From the NCBI GenBank assembly GCA_019113745.1, contig DXGV01000056.1, positions 62,001 to 126,000 of the forward strand: a stretch of DNA of 64,000 bases. Reading direction: 5' to 3'. Each line of letters starts with the position of its first letter. The first letter of the stretch is position 1. This stretch comes from Candidatus Blautia intestinavium. Lineage in GTDB: Bacteria; Bacillota; Clostridia; Lachnospirales; Lachnospiraceae. The position numbers and the translations under genes are program-made. Shown here in pieces: positions 26,451-34,711 of the stretch. The notes beneath the pieces were generated by a model. The model had not been told where the DNA came from, searched no databases, and was given only the letters and a program-made list of their open reading frames with translations.

Positions 26451-27299
26451 ATGAAAGTATTGGTAACAGGTGTAAAAGGACAGCTGGGGCATGATGTGAT
26501 GAATGAGCTTGCGCTCCGGGGATACGAAGGCGTCGGCGTGGATGTTGACGAGATGGATATCACAGACGAAGCCGCAGTGCGCAGAGTGATCGGAGAAGTC
26601 CGTCCGGACAGCGTGGTGCACTGCGCTGCGTGGACGGCAGTGGACGCCGCGGAGGATCAGGTGGATATCTGCCGGAAGGTAAATGTGGACGGAACGGAGA
26701 ACATCGCGAAGATGTGCGGGGAACTGAATATTCCCATGATCTATCTCAGCACGGACTATGTGTTCGACGGACAGGGAACGCGGCCCTGGGAACCGGACGA
26801 TCCGGTGGCGCAGCCTTTAAATGTTTACGGGCAGACCAAGTATGAAGGTGAGCTGGCGGTACAGAAATATACTGACAAATATTATATTGTCCGTATCGCA
26901 TGGGTGTTCGGCGTAAACGGAAAGAACTTCATTAAGACTATGCTGAATCTGGGGAAGACACACGACAATCTCACCGTCGTCAGCGACCAGATCGGCACGC
27001 CTACCTATACCTATGACCTGGCGAAGCTTCTTGTGGATATGCTGGAAAAAGAAGAGTACGGGATCTATCACGCCACGAACGAGGGCGGATACATTTCCTG
27101 GTATGATTTCGCCGTGGAGATCTTCCGCCAGGCCGGCATGAAAGTAAATGTTAAGCCGGTAACTTCCGCGGAATATCCTGCGAAGGCAAAACGCCCCTTC
27201 AACAGCCGCATGGAGAAGAAGAAACTGACAGAACACGGATTTACCAGGCTTCCGGACTGGAAGGACGCCCTGGAACGGTATCTGAAAGAGATTATGTGA
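26451..27299 (+). CDS. rfbD: dTDP-4-dehydrorhamnose reductase
   Basis: RfbD (RmlD) uses NAD(P)H to complete dTDP-L-rhamnose. The 282-residue protein has the N-terminal GVKGQLGHDV nucleotide motif, CAAWTAVDAAED, STDYVFDG, YGQTKYEGE with the catalytic Tyr-Lys pair, and GTPTYTYDLA. It starts behind AGAGGAGG and is the last gene before a candidate terminator. Together with rfbB, rfbA and rfbC it completes the pathway, so the glycan most likely contains rhamnose. Confidence 0.96.
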   Translation: MKVLVTGVKGQLGHDVMNELALRGYEGVGVDVDEMDITDEAAVRRVIGEVRPDSVVHCAAWTAVDAAEDQVDICRKVNVDGTENIAKMCGELNIPMIYLSTDYVFDGQGTRPWEPDDPVAQPLNVYGQTKYEGELAVQKYTDKYYIVRIAWVFGVNGKNFIKTMLNLGKTHDNLTVVSDQIGTPTYTYDLAKLLVDMLEKEEYGIYHATNEGGYISWYDFAVEIFRQAGMKVNVKPVTSAEYPAKAKRPFNSRMEKKKLTEHGFTRLPDWKDALERYLKEIM

Positions 27300-27316
27300 G
27301 AACTGCTTGCAGGCAG

Positions 27317-27372
27317 ACGGCAAAGAGCGCAGTCGCGTAAGGCGGCCCTTGTTCTTTGCCGTATTTTCTATT
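27317..27372 (+). terminator. Probable terminator after rfbD
   Basis: ACGGCAAAGA and TCTTTGCCGT form a ten-base perfect stem with a 26-base loop, followed by ATTTTCTATTTTC. The loop is long for an intrinsic terminator and the T-tract is interrupted, so partial termination or a processing hairpin is also possible. Confidence 0.5.
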
Positions 27373-27414
27373 TTCTTCGCGGGAAAAACAGAACAGAAAA
27401 AGTGAGATGAAAAA

Positions 27415-30048
27415 ATGGGAAAAAAGACGGCGCCCGGAAGGGTGTTTTTTGGCGAATACTGGAAAAAGACGGAAGCTGGAAATTATGTCATACTTCTGGG
27501 GCTTCTGCTTGTAAGCTGTATGATCATATTCTGGGATTATCTGTTCGGAAACCAGCTTATGATCTTTAACGACATCGGCAGCGATACCTGGCAGCAGTAT
27601 ATCATGAATTATACCAGCATCGTGAATCATCTGCGGGACGGGGATTTCGCGCTGTGGGATTTTACAAACGGACTGGGAATAAATATGTTTAATTTCAATC
27701 TGTTTGATCCCTTCCTGATGCTGTTGTACGGGATAGGCGTGGTACTTGGACCCGCCCATATGCTGATCTACATCAATGTAATTCAGATATTGAAGATTCT
27801 CGCCGCCGGCGCGGCGTTTTACTGGTTTCTGTCTCAGTTTACTTTCAGCAGGCAGGCGAAGCTGGCCGCTTCCTATGTATACGGACTGAACGGTTTTCTC
27901 CTGGTATGGGGACAGCATTACCAGTTCGGGACGGCGGTGGTTTATCTGCCCCTTCTGCTCTTGTTCTGTGAGAAATTTATCCGGAAGGAAAAAGGCAGAA
28001 GATTTTTTCCGGTGATGGTATTTCTCTGCGGGATCTACAGCGTATATTTTACCTATATGTGTCTGGCGGCCACAGGGCTTTATCTTTTCTTCCGGGTGCT
28101 GATGCCGGAGAAACTGAAAACAGGAGAAAGAGTCAGGCTGTTTCTGGCCGGATGCGGGCAGATGATCCTGGGGCTCGGAATGAGTCTCGCCGTCTTTCTG
28201 CCTATGGCAGCCGTACTCCTCAACGTATCCTCCAGGCTGAGCAGTGAGGGGGCGGGGGTCCTGGAATGGCTCCGAAGCTGCTTTACCCCATACTCGGATA
28301 ATTTCTACCTGTCTCTTCTGAAACGGCTGTTTTCCTGCAATCTGCAGAACGGATACGGACTGGCAAAAGGTCCTCAGGATTATGTGATGAATTATTATGA
28401 GGATCCGCTGCTGTTCTGTTCCGCCCTTGCCGTTTTTCTGAACGTGCAGTTCCTTGTGGTCCTGAGAAGTGCGGAAATGCCGAAACGGGCGAAGGGGGTA
28501 TTGTACGCGGCGGCGGCGCTGATCGTTCTGGCGGTGGCTTTTCCTGTGGGAGGAACCGTATTTAATTATTTCACGAAACCCACCCAGAGGTATACCTTTG
28601 TACTGATGCCGGTGATCCTGCTTGTGACGGCCTGGATGTGGGATTACCTGCGAAAAGGGGGAAAACTGAACCTGATCCTTCTCATCGCGGTGAGCGCACT
28701 GATGGGATGGGCGTATCTGGAAGGTTGGGATCAGGCGGGATTTGAAGAATATAAGAGGAATATTCTGATTCTGGCTGCGGCGGGAATCGTCACGGTGATC
28801 TGTCTTTTCACCCTTACTTTTATCAAAGAGAAGACCCGGCGGAAAGCGGTTATGGGAATTCTGGGACTGGCGCTGGCGGTAAATATGATCTCCGACGGCG
28901 CGACAGACTATCAGGCGAGAGTGACAATGAAAAAGACGGACACTCCGGCGGAGATCATGGCCGAAGAGACGGAGAGGTATGAGGAAGACAGAAGGTCCGA
29001 CGACCTGGAGATCCGGTACCGCGCGGAGATGGAAAAGCCTCAGGATTTCTTCCGGGAAATGTACCGTGTGGATCTTCAGGACGCGCTGGATTACCTGGAA
29101 GAATACGACAGTGAATTTTACCGGGTGGAGAAGGACTACATTTCCGGAACAGTGGCGATGGATTCCTCGGCCCAGGGATACCGGGGGATTTCCACTTACA
29201 ATTCCGTGATGAACGGATATGTGAAGGACTTCGTGGAGACCTGTGTTCCGGAACTGTTTTTTGCAGATTACAACCACTATACATTCTGGAATCATGTGGA
29301 TGATAACCGTCTGGCCGCGTTCCTGGGAATCCGCTACATCCTGTCAGGAGACGGAAATCCGGATGAAAGCGAGTGGAAGCTTCTGGACAAAGTGGGAAGC
29401 CTCTATATCCATGAGAACGCGCTGGAAACAGATACCGCTCATTTCTACACTACGGCAATCTCCGAGGACAGCCTGCGGGAACTGTGCGCGAAAGAGACAA
29501 GAGACCGGCTCCTGGAAGGCGCCATTGCCCTGGAAGACGGGGAAGACGTGGATTCCATGGAGGAATTCGACGCGCTTATCTCCGGGGGAGAGACGAATAG
29601 CGGAGGCGCGCAGGATGGAGAAAACAGGGACAACGGGAATGAAACAGAAGGGGTCGCTGTACCGGAACACAGGGATAAACTGATAGAAGAAAGGGAAAAC
29701 AAGGACGCAGCGGAAGAAGCGTCGTACGTCACACTGGACGCTCCGGAAAAAGACTCCCGCATCACAGGATCCATCCATGCAGAGACAGAAGGCTACGCCC
29801 TGTTTATGATCCCTTATGAGGACGGATGGAAGCTTACCATCGATGGCGAGGAAGCGGAACTGTTAAGAGGCGACATTGGCTTTCTGGCCTGCGAGGTGCC
29901 GGAAGGAGACCATACCCTTGAACTTACCTTCCACGCCCCGGGCCTTATGGAAGGGGCGGCAGGCAGCGCGGCGTGCTGGGCGGCGTTTGCGATCTTATGC
30001 GCTGTTCCCGGGATAAAAAAGAAGAGGAAGAGTATGAGAAGGATTTAA
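27415..30048 (+). CDS. YfhO-family membrane glycosyltransferase (GT-C like)
   Basis: An 877-residue protein with about a dozen transmembrane helices in the first 520 residues and a large extracytoplasmic C-terminal region with a final helix near residues 845-868. The early loop NDIGSDTWQQY with acidic residues is typical of the YfhO/GT-C group, and DSEFYRVEKD and GYRGISTYNSVMN are YfhO-like. In B. subtilis and Listeria, YfhO proteins transfer a sugar from the undecaprenyl-phosphate donor made by a CsbB/GtlA-type GT2 to lipoteichoic acid. The GT2 at 12.2 kb is a suitable partner. A Glu/Asn/Gly-rich insert (about 715-775) is unusual. It ends the locus before a convergent terminator. Confidence 0.85.
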   Translation: MGKKTAPGRVFFGEYWKKTEAGNYVILLGLLLVSCMIIFWDYLFGNQLMIFNDIGSDTWQQYIMNYTSIVNHLRDGDFALWDFTNGLGINMFNFNLFDPFLMLLYGIGVVLGPAHMLIYINVIQILKILAAGAAFYWFLSQFTFSRQAKLAASYVYGLNGFLLVWGQHYQFGTAVVYLPLLLLFCEKFIRKEKGRRFFPVMVFLCGIYSVYFTYMCLAATGLYLFFRVLMPEKLKTGERVRLFLAGCGQMILGLGMSLAVFLPMAAVLLNVSSRLSSEGAGVLEWLRSCFTPYSDNFYLSLLKRLFSCNLQNGYGLAKGPQDYVMNYYEDPLLFCSALAVFLNVQFLVVLRSAEMPKRAKGVLYAAAALIVLAVAFPVGGTVFNYFTKPTQRYTFVLMPVILLVTAWMWDYLRKGGKLNLILLIAVSALMGWAYLEGWDQAGFEEYKRNILILAAAGIVTVICLFTLTFIKEKTRRKAVMGILGLALAVNMISDGATDYQARVTMKKTDTPAEIMAEETERYEEDRRSDDLEIRYRAEMEKPQDFFREMYRVDLQDALDYLEEYDSEFYRVEKDYISGTVAMDSSAQGYRGISTYNSVMNGYVKDFVETCVPELFFADYNHYTFWNHVDDNRLAAFLGIRYILSGDGNPDESEWKLLDKVGSLYIHENALETDTAHFYTTAISEDSLRELCAKETRDRLLEGAIALEDGEDVDSMEEFDALISGGETNSGGAQDGENRDNGNETEGVAVPEHRDKLIEERENKDAAEEASYVTLDAPEKDSRITGSIHAETEGYALFMIPYEDGWKLTIDGEEAELLRGDIGFLACEVPEGDHTLELTFHAPGLMEGAAGSAACWAAFAILCAVPGIKKKRKSMRRI

Positions 30049-30075
30049 CCTCCCGAAAATAAGAGCCGGAAACTG

Positions 30076-30128
30076 AAAAAAAGAGCCTTATCGAATTACC
30101 GTCCGGTGTTCGATGAGGCTCTTCTTTA
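30076..30128. terminator. Bidirectional terminator between convergent genes
   Basis: AAGAGCCTTATCGAAT pairs with GTTCGATGAGGCTCTT (16 positions with G-T wobbles). On the minus strand it is followed by TTTTTT, a textbook terminator for the LacI-SBP gene... the + strand side has CTTTATC and should work for the YfhO gene too. Note that it lies downstream of both stops. Confidence 0.88.
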
Positions 30129-30140
30129 TCTGAAAAATAT

Positions 30141-32318
30141 TTAGTTTCTAAAATCATGGTCAAGCATCCGCTGGGCCCTTTCCAGTGCTTCATTGGCTGT
30201 TAACAGACCAGACATAACAGTCTTTACCGCAGTTCCAATAATATTCAGGAAACGCTTTTCATCAAAGGGGCTGAGATCTGAGTCGGGCAGTCTCTTGGTA
30301 CGGGAAAGGGGGAAACAGTCCTTGGAAAACTCCAGCCAGGGGAATGTATTGATGATATCGTATTTGTTATAGGTCTTGATACAGGGAGAAACACTTCCAA
30401 GCGCCGCCATGGCCGAAGCGACAGGTTCCCGGGTAAGCCATTTAATAAAAGCGAGAGCATTCTTGGGATGCCGGCTGTATCGGGAAACTGCAAGAGATCC
30501 GCCTCCATAAATTGGATTTCCCCCGGGAATCATACCAAACCCGACATTCCCTACGATCTTTGAACTGTACCCCAGGATTTCAGACGCATAATTGCTGAAA
30601 TTAATCATCATAGCCACATTTCCGTTTGCAAATTCTTTTGCTGTATTTGTCCACCATTTTGAAGGTTTGCCTGGGGCATATCGCTGCGCTTCCACAAGTT
30701 CTTCCAACGCTTTTTTTCCAAGGTCGTTATTGATAATAATTCTTCCGTCCTGATTATAAAGATTGTCATGATGGCTGAAAAAGCGGGCAAGAAATTCGGT
30801 TGCCGCAACGCCTGTATTTCCCAGAGTGAGATTTGTTCCATATCTTACATCACAGTCAAGCTCGCTGCATTCTGTAAAAAAAGCCGCGATTTGGTTAAAC
30901 TCTTCAAAGGTTTCGGGAAGTTTTAATTCCTGACGGTATTTTTCCTGGTAGATTCTTTTCACAACGATACTTTCGAAGAGATCTTTTCTGTAAAAAAGAA
31001 GCTGTGAACTGGGGGAAACAGGAAGGGCATAAATTTTGCCCCGTACATAACTGTACTTGTCTTCCAGTGTCGGCAGATACTCTGAGAAAACTTCTTTTAT
31101 AGCAGGGTCTATTTCTTCCAGAGGAAGCAGAAGGCGTTCGGCGAACCATGAGAGCCAGGTGACATCGATACGGAAAATATCATACAAACTTGACATAGCA
31201 GGATCAGCGAACTGTTCGTAAATTTCATCATAAGAGAAAACAGATATTTTGACTTTTGTTCCTGTCTTTTCAGTGTAAAACTGAGCCATGCCCTGCATTA
31301 TAATGGATTCCGGACTGTCCAGGGCAAGAATGTTAAGACAATCAGCCTGATCGTTTTGGATATCTATATTTTTCCAGTTGCGTTCTCCGTCATTTTCAAA
31401 AATATGATCCAGAGAAGAGCTTTCTGATTCTGAATGTATGATATCCGAGGCTACTTCTCGGCCCAGAAGACTGTAATTCAGTTCATATTTTTTAAAATCT
31501 TTTTCGGGCAGGGAAACTACAGGTGAAAGGGTGTGAATATCCACCTGTTTTTCTGAAAAAAAGGATTGCATGAGTGGTCTTATTTTTTCAGCAAAACCTA
31601 TGTTGGTAGTTACGATCACGTCGATTTCTTCATCGCCCGCAAAGAGATTTAGAATACTGTGAGAAACCTGATCTATATCTGTTGAAACTTTCAAAAGATT
31701 GCCATGAAACTCTTTGTCTGTTTCTTCCAGAAATCCTTTTAAAAATTCGGCTTCGTTGGAAAATCTTGCGGATTCCGTTACCAGCACAATGTTGCGGTAT
31801 TTTTTTGTCAGTATTTTGCGGGCAATGTGATTTCCGGCGAGTTTGTAATCAAATCCATAGTAATCAGCCTGAAATCCGGGACGTCTTTCTACAAAACGCA
31901 CATTGTTAAGACCGGAATGCTGATACACATTATCTTTATAATTGAGACAGGTGATAACGGCCATGCCACAGACCATGACAGATTTTGCCTTCTGGATCAT
32001 CTCCTGCTCAGTCTGAGGGTTGTTGTTTGAGATATAAAGTTCGGTAGAATAACCGTTTCTTTCGGCATAATATTTCAGACTGTTATAGAATTCTCTGTAT
32101 TGCTTTGACTCAACGGTGGGAAGAATAACACCGATAATTTTTCCAGAGCCTTTCCGCAGTATTCTTGCCTGTTCATTAATTGTATATCCCAGTTTTCGGG
32201 CGGCTTCTTCGACAATCCGAATTTTTTCACTGCTCACATTTCCTTTTCCATTTAATACATTGGATACAGTGCCCTGAGATACTCCTGCTAATTTTGCTAC
32301 ATCGAGAATAGTTGCCAT
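30141..32318 (-). CDS. LacI-family regulator fused to an ABC solute-binding-protein domain
   Basis: A 725-residue cytoplasmic protein (no signal peptide) with three parts. Residues 3-50 are a LacI helix-turn-helix (ILDVAKLAGVSQGTVSNVLNG). Residues about 60-310 are the usual LacI sugar-binding-like sensor (IIGVILPTVESKQYREFY). Residues about 325-720 look like a full family 1 extracellular solute-binding protein (TGTKVKISVFSYDEIYEQF, YDIFRIDVTWLSWFAE, GKIYALPVS, ANGNVAMMINFSNYA, GGGSLAVSRYSRHPKNALAFIKWL). Ordinary LacI proteins are about 340 residues. It is divergent from an ABC importer and phosphodiesterase, which it likely controls. The palindromes in the shared spacer fit LacI operators. 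Confidence 0.88.
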   Translation of the reverse strand: MATILDVAKLAGVSQGTVSNVLNGKGNVSSEKIRIVEEAARKLGYTINEQARILRKGSGKIIGVILPTVESKQYREFYNSLKYYAERNGYSTELYISNNNPQTEQEMIQKAKSVMVCGMAVITCLNYKDNVYQHSGLNNVRFVERRPGFQADYYGFDYKLAGNHIARKILTKKYRNIVLVTESARFSNEAEFLKGFLEETDKEFHGNLLKVSTDIDQVSHSILNLFAGDEEIDVIVTTNIGFAEKIRPLMQSFFSEKQVDIHTLSPVVSLPEKDFKKYELNYSLLGREVASDIIHSESESSSLDHIFENDGERNWKNIDIQNDQADCLNILALDSPESIIMQGMAQFYTEKTGTKVKISVFSYDEIYEQFADPAMSSLYDIFRIDVTWLSWFAERLLLPLEEIDPAIKEVFSEYLPTLEDKYSYVRGKIYALPVSPSSQLLFYRKDLFESIVVKRIYQEKYRQELKLPETFEEFNQIAAFFTECSELDCDVRYGTNLTLGNTGVAATEFLARFFSHHDNLYNQDGRIIINNDLGKKALEELVEAQRYAPGKPSKWWTNTAKEFANGNVAMMINFSNYASEILGYSSKIVGNVGFGMIPGGNPIYGGGSLAVSRYSRHPKNALAFIKWLTREPVASAMAALGSVSPCIKTYNKYDIINTFPWLEFSKDCFPLSRTKRLPDSDLSPFDEKRFLNIIGTAVKTVMSGLLTANEALERAQRMLDHDFRN

Positions 32319-32339
32319 AAATCCCCCTGTTTGTGCTTT

Positions 32340-32353
32340 TTATAACGTTTTAA
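32340..32353. promoter_or_regulatory. Candidate LacI-type operator, regulator-proximal
   Basis: TTATAACGTTTTAA is an imperfect palindrome centred on CG, as LacI-family operators are. It lies just downstream of the minus-strand TATAAT and before the regulator start, a good position for autorepression. It shares the TATAACGTT core with the perfect palindrome 110 bases away. Confidence 0.6.
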
Positions 32354-32449
32354 TAAATTATATAACATTTTTCCTGTTTTTGCATATATTTTTTTGATGA
32401 AAATATAAATATAGAAGGATAGAGTAAAAAGCTGGATTTCATTGTAAAA

Positions 32450-32463
32450 TTATAACGTTATAA
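32450..32463. promoter_or_regulatory. Candidate LacI-type operator, perfect palindrome
   Basis: TTATAACGTTATAA is a perfect 14-base palindrome with a central CG. Its centre is 110 bases from the regulator-proximal copy and about 90 bases upstream of the ABC operon promoter. A looped repressor complex or activation from upstream are both possible. Confidence 0.65.
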
Positions 32464-32548
32464 AATAGAAGAATGTAAAAAAGAGGTAAAATAACATGAA
32501 AAAATAAGTTAAAAGAGGTAAAACTTGTAAAATATGTCAAAAAATATA

Positions 32549-32577
32549 TTGACACGTTTCAAAATAAATGGTAGCAT
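32549..32577 (+). promoter_or_regulatory. Sigma-A-like promoter of the ABC importer operon
   Basis: TTGACA, a 17-base spacer, then TAGCAT. The sequence TGACACGTTTCA that overlaps the -35 box and spacer is itself an imperfect CG-centred palindrome and could be a repressor site. A related string, TGACACGATACAAAAT, recurs about 49 bases downstream next to the ribosome site. Confidence 0.65.
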
Positions 32578-32629
32578 GAAGCCGTAGCAAAGAGAAAATG
32601 ACACGATACAAAATTAGGAGGAAAAAACT

Positions 32630-33658
32630 ATGAAAAAAGTGTTAGCTACGGTACTTACTGGTGCAATGGTAATGGCAATGGGCGGTGTTGTTGTGCAGGC
32701 AGATGAGGTGGACAAGAGCGAATCCATCGTGGTCTATACCAACAACGGAGGAGAAGGAAGAGATCAGTGGCTGATCGAACGTGCGGCTGAAGAAGGATAT
32801 AACGTTCAGGTTGTTCACGGCGGCGCTTCTGAAATCACACAGCGTATGATCGCAGAAAAAAACAATCCTCTCTGTGATGTTGTGTTCGGACTGAACAATA
32901 TCGAGTATGAAAAACTGAAGGCCAATGAACTGCTGGAGGAGTGGGAGCCGGACTGGACAGACGGAGTGGATGAGAGTCTGATCGATAAAGACGGATTTTA
33001 TTATCCGGTTACCACTACGCCCCTTCTTCTGATCGGAAATGCGGATTATGAAGATATGCCTTCCGACTGGACTGATCTGGTTGACGAGAAATATAAAGGC
33101 CTGTATCAGCTTCATGCACTGAACGGCGGAACTGCGCAGACTGTATATGCAAGTATCATCAGCAGATATGCGGATCCGGACGGGGAGCTGGGAATATCTG
33201 ACGAAGGCTGGGAAATTGCGGCGGCATTTCTCGGAAACGCTCATAATATCGTGGAAGGAGAGGATTCCATTGGCGATGTGATAGACGGTACATATCCAAT
33301 GGATGAGCATTGGGCATCCGGCGTGATCACAGAACAGAATACACGAGATTATAAATTCCAGATCATGACTCCGGAAGTCGGAGAACCATATGTAGTTGAG
33401 TCTGTCGCAATCGCGAAAGGAACAGAGAAATATGATCTCTGTGTGGATTTCCTGAACTGGCTGGGCAGTTCCGACATTCAGCTTGAGTGGTCTAATGAGT
33501 TTGGAACGATTCCCTGTCAGGCGGACGCAATGGAAAATGTATCTGAGGATCTGAAAGAATTAATGGCTATGCTCAAACCGCAGGATCTTGACTGGGCTTT
33601 TATAGCGGAGAACATTGACGCCTGGGTGGAAAAGGCAGAACTTGAATTTATTCAGTAA
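32630..33658 (+). CDS. ABC importer substrate-binding protein, Fe3+/phosphonate-type fold
   Basis: A 342-residue secreted binding protein. Signal peptide at residues 1-24 with an A-x-A-like cleavage site (VVVQADEV); no lipobox cysteine is present, which is unusual because Gram-positive binding proteins are generally lipid anchored. The mature start SIVVYTNNGGEGRDQWLIERAAEE and the segments VFGLNNIEYEKLKANELLEEW and YYPVTTTPLLLIGN place it in the iron(III)/thiamine/2-aminoethylphosphonate group. It heads an operon with ATPase, double permease and a phosphodiesterase, so an organophosphate substrate is more likely than iron. This is inference. Confidence 0.85.
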   Translation: MKKVLATVLTGAMVMAMGGVVVQADEVDKSESIVVYTNNGGEGRDQWLIERAAEEGYNVQVVHGGASEITQRMIAEKNNPLCDVVFGLNNIEYEKLKANELLEEWEPDWTDGVDESLIDKDGFYYPVTTTPLLLIGNADYEDMPSDWTDLVDEKYKGLYQLHALNGGTAQTVYASIISRYADPDGELGISDEGWEIAAAFLGNAHNIVEGEDSIGDVIDGTYPMDEHWASGVITEQNTRDYKFQIMTPEVGEPYVVESVAIAKGTEKYDLCVDFLNWLGSSDIQLEWSNEFGTIPCQADAMENVSEDLKELMAMLKPQDLDWAFIAENIDAWVEKAELEFIQ

Positions 33659-33692
33659 CTTCAAAAAAATATGATTCAGACAGGAGCGGACC

Positions 33693-34697
33693 ATGGTTAA
33701 ATTTGAAAATGTTGAAATTAAATATGGCGATTTTGTGGCAATGGAAAATCTGAATCTGGACATTGAGGAAGGTGAGTTTTTCACCTTCCTTGGCCCGAGC
33801 GGATGTGGAAAAACCACTTCTTTAAGAGCTTTGGTGGGATTTATTACGCCGTCAAAAGGTAAGGTGTATGTTTCCGGAAAAGACGTTACCAATCTTCCGG
33901 TGGAAAGCAGAAACATTGGAATGGTGTTTCAGAGTTACGCCCTGTTTCCTACCATGACAGTATATGAAAATATTGCTTTTGGTATGAAGGTAAAGAAAAT
34001 GCCGAAGGCGGAAATCGACAGAAAAGTACATGAGGTAGCGGCCAAGATAAAAATCACAGAAGAACAGCTCCAGAAAAATGTATCTGAACTTTCAGGTGGA
34101 CAGCAGCAGAGAGTTGCGCTTGCCCGGGCGATAGTTCTGGAGCCAAAAATTCTCTGTCTGGACGAGCCGTTATCCAATCTGGACGCGAAGCTTCGTATTG
34201 ATATGCGCCTTGAGCTGAAACGTCTTCAGAAGGAGCTGGGAATCACTACTCTTTATGTCACTCATGATCAGGAGGAGGCGCTGACGCTTTCCGACAGAAT
34301 AGCGGTATTTAATAACGGCTGTATCGAACAGGTCGGAACGCCATATGAGATTTATAATTCTTCCAGGAGTGAGTTTGTCTGTGATTTTATTGGAGATATC
34401 AACCGTTTTGGAGAGAAAATCCTGACTTCCGTTAATGAACAGATGGGAACGAATCTGGACACATCCAAAACAGGGTTTGTAAGAATAGAAAAATGTGTGG
34501 ATGAATACAAACCGGATCACGCCAAGATCATGGGGGTCGTAACAGAACTGGAATTTAATGGGATTCTGACAAAATATACGCTTTCCTGCATGGGGCAGAC
34601 TATCAAATATCTGGAAAAAAATGACGGATATAAATATTATAAAGAAGGCGATCCTGTCGACTTGTATATCGATCCTCGTGATATCATGCAGTTCTGA
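33693..34697 (+). CDS. ABC importer ATP-binding protein (PotA/FbpC type)
   Basis: The ATPase of the importer, 334 residues. Walker A GPSGCGKTT, Q-loop VFQSYALFP, signature LSGGQQQRVALARA, Walker B ILCLDEPLSNLD and the switch His in VTHDQEEA are all present. The C-terminal 90 residues form a TOBE-like regulatory domain (VRIEKCVDEYKPDHAKIMGVV). It follows the binding protein by 34 bases and precedes the permease by 14 bases. The family includes iron(III), spermidine and 2-aminoethylphosphonate transporters; sequence alone does not decide the substrate. Confidence 0.92.
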   Translation: MVKFENVEIKYGDFVAMENLNLDIEEGEFFTFLGPSGCGKTTSLRALVGFITPSKGKVYVSGKDVTNLPVESRNIGMVFQSYALFPTMTVYENIAFGMKVKKMPKAEIDRKVHEVAAKIKITEEQLQKNVSELSGGQQQRVALARAIVLEPKILCLDEPLSNLDAKLRIDMRLELKRLQKELGITTLYVTHDQEEALTLSDRIAVFNNGCIEQVGTPYEIYNSSRSEFVCDFIGDINRFGEKILTSVNEQMGTNLDTSKTGFVRIEKCVDEYKPDHAKIMGVVTELEFNGILTKYTLSCMGQTIKYLEKNDGYKYYKEGDPVDLYIDPRDIMQF

Positions 34698-34711
34698 AGG
34701 AGGAAAGAATT

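Larger units (their letters stand above)
32319..32629. other. Divergent regulatory spacer between the LacI-SBP gene and the ABC operon
   Basis: This A+T-rich 311-base gap holds control elements only. I see two LacI-type palindromes with AACGTT cores, a third operator-like site overlapping the + strand promoter, a TATAAT on the minus strand (around 32359-32364) for the regulator gene, and ribosome sites next to both starts. No reading frame of note is present. Confidence 0.8.

Noticed and set aside
32555-32565. CcpA cre site at the ABC promoter
   Set aside because: TGACACGTTTCA lacks the cre spacing (one base short between TG and CG), so a dedicated LacI operator is the better reading.
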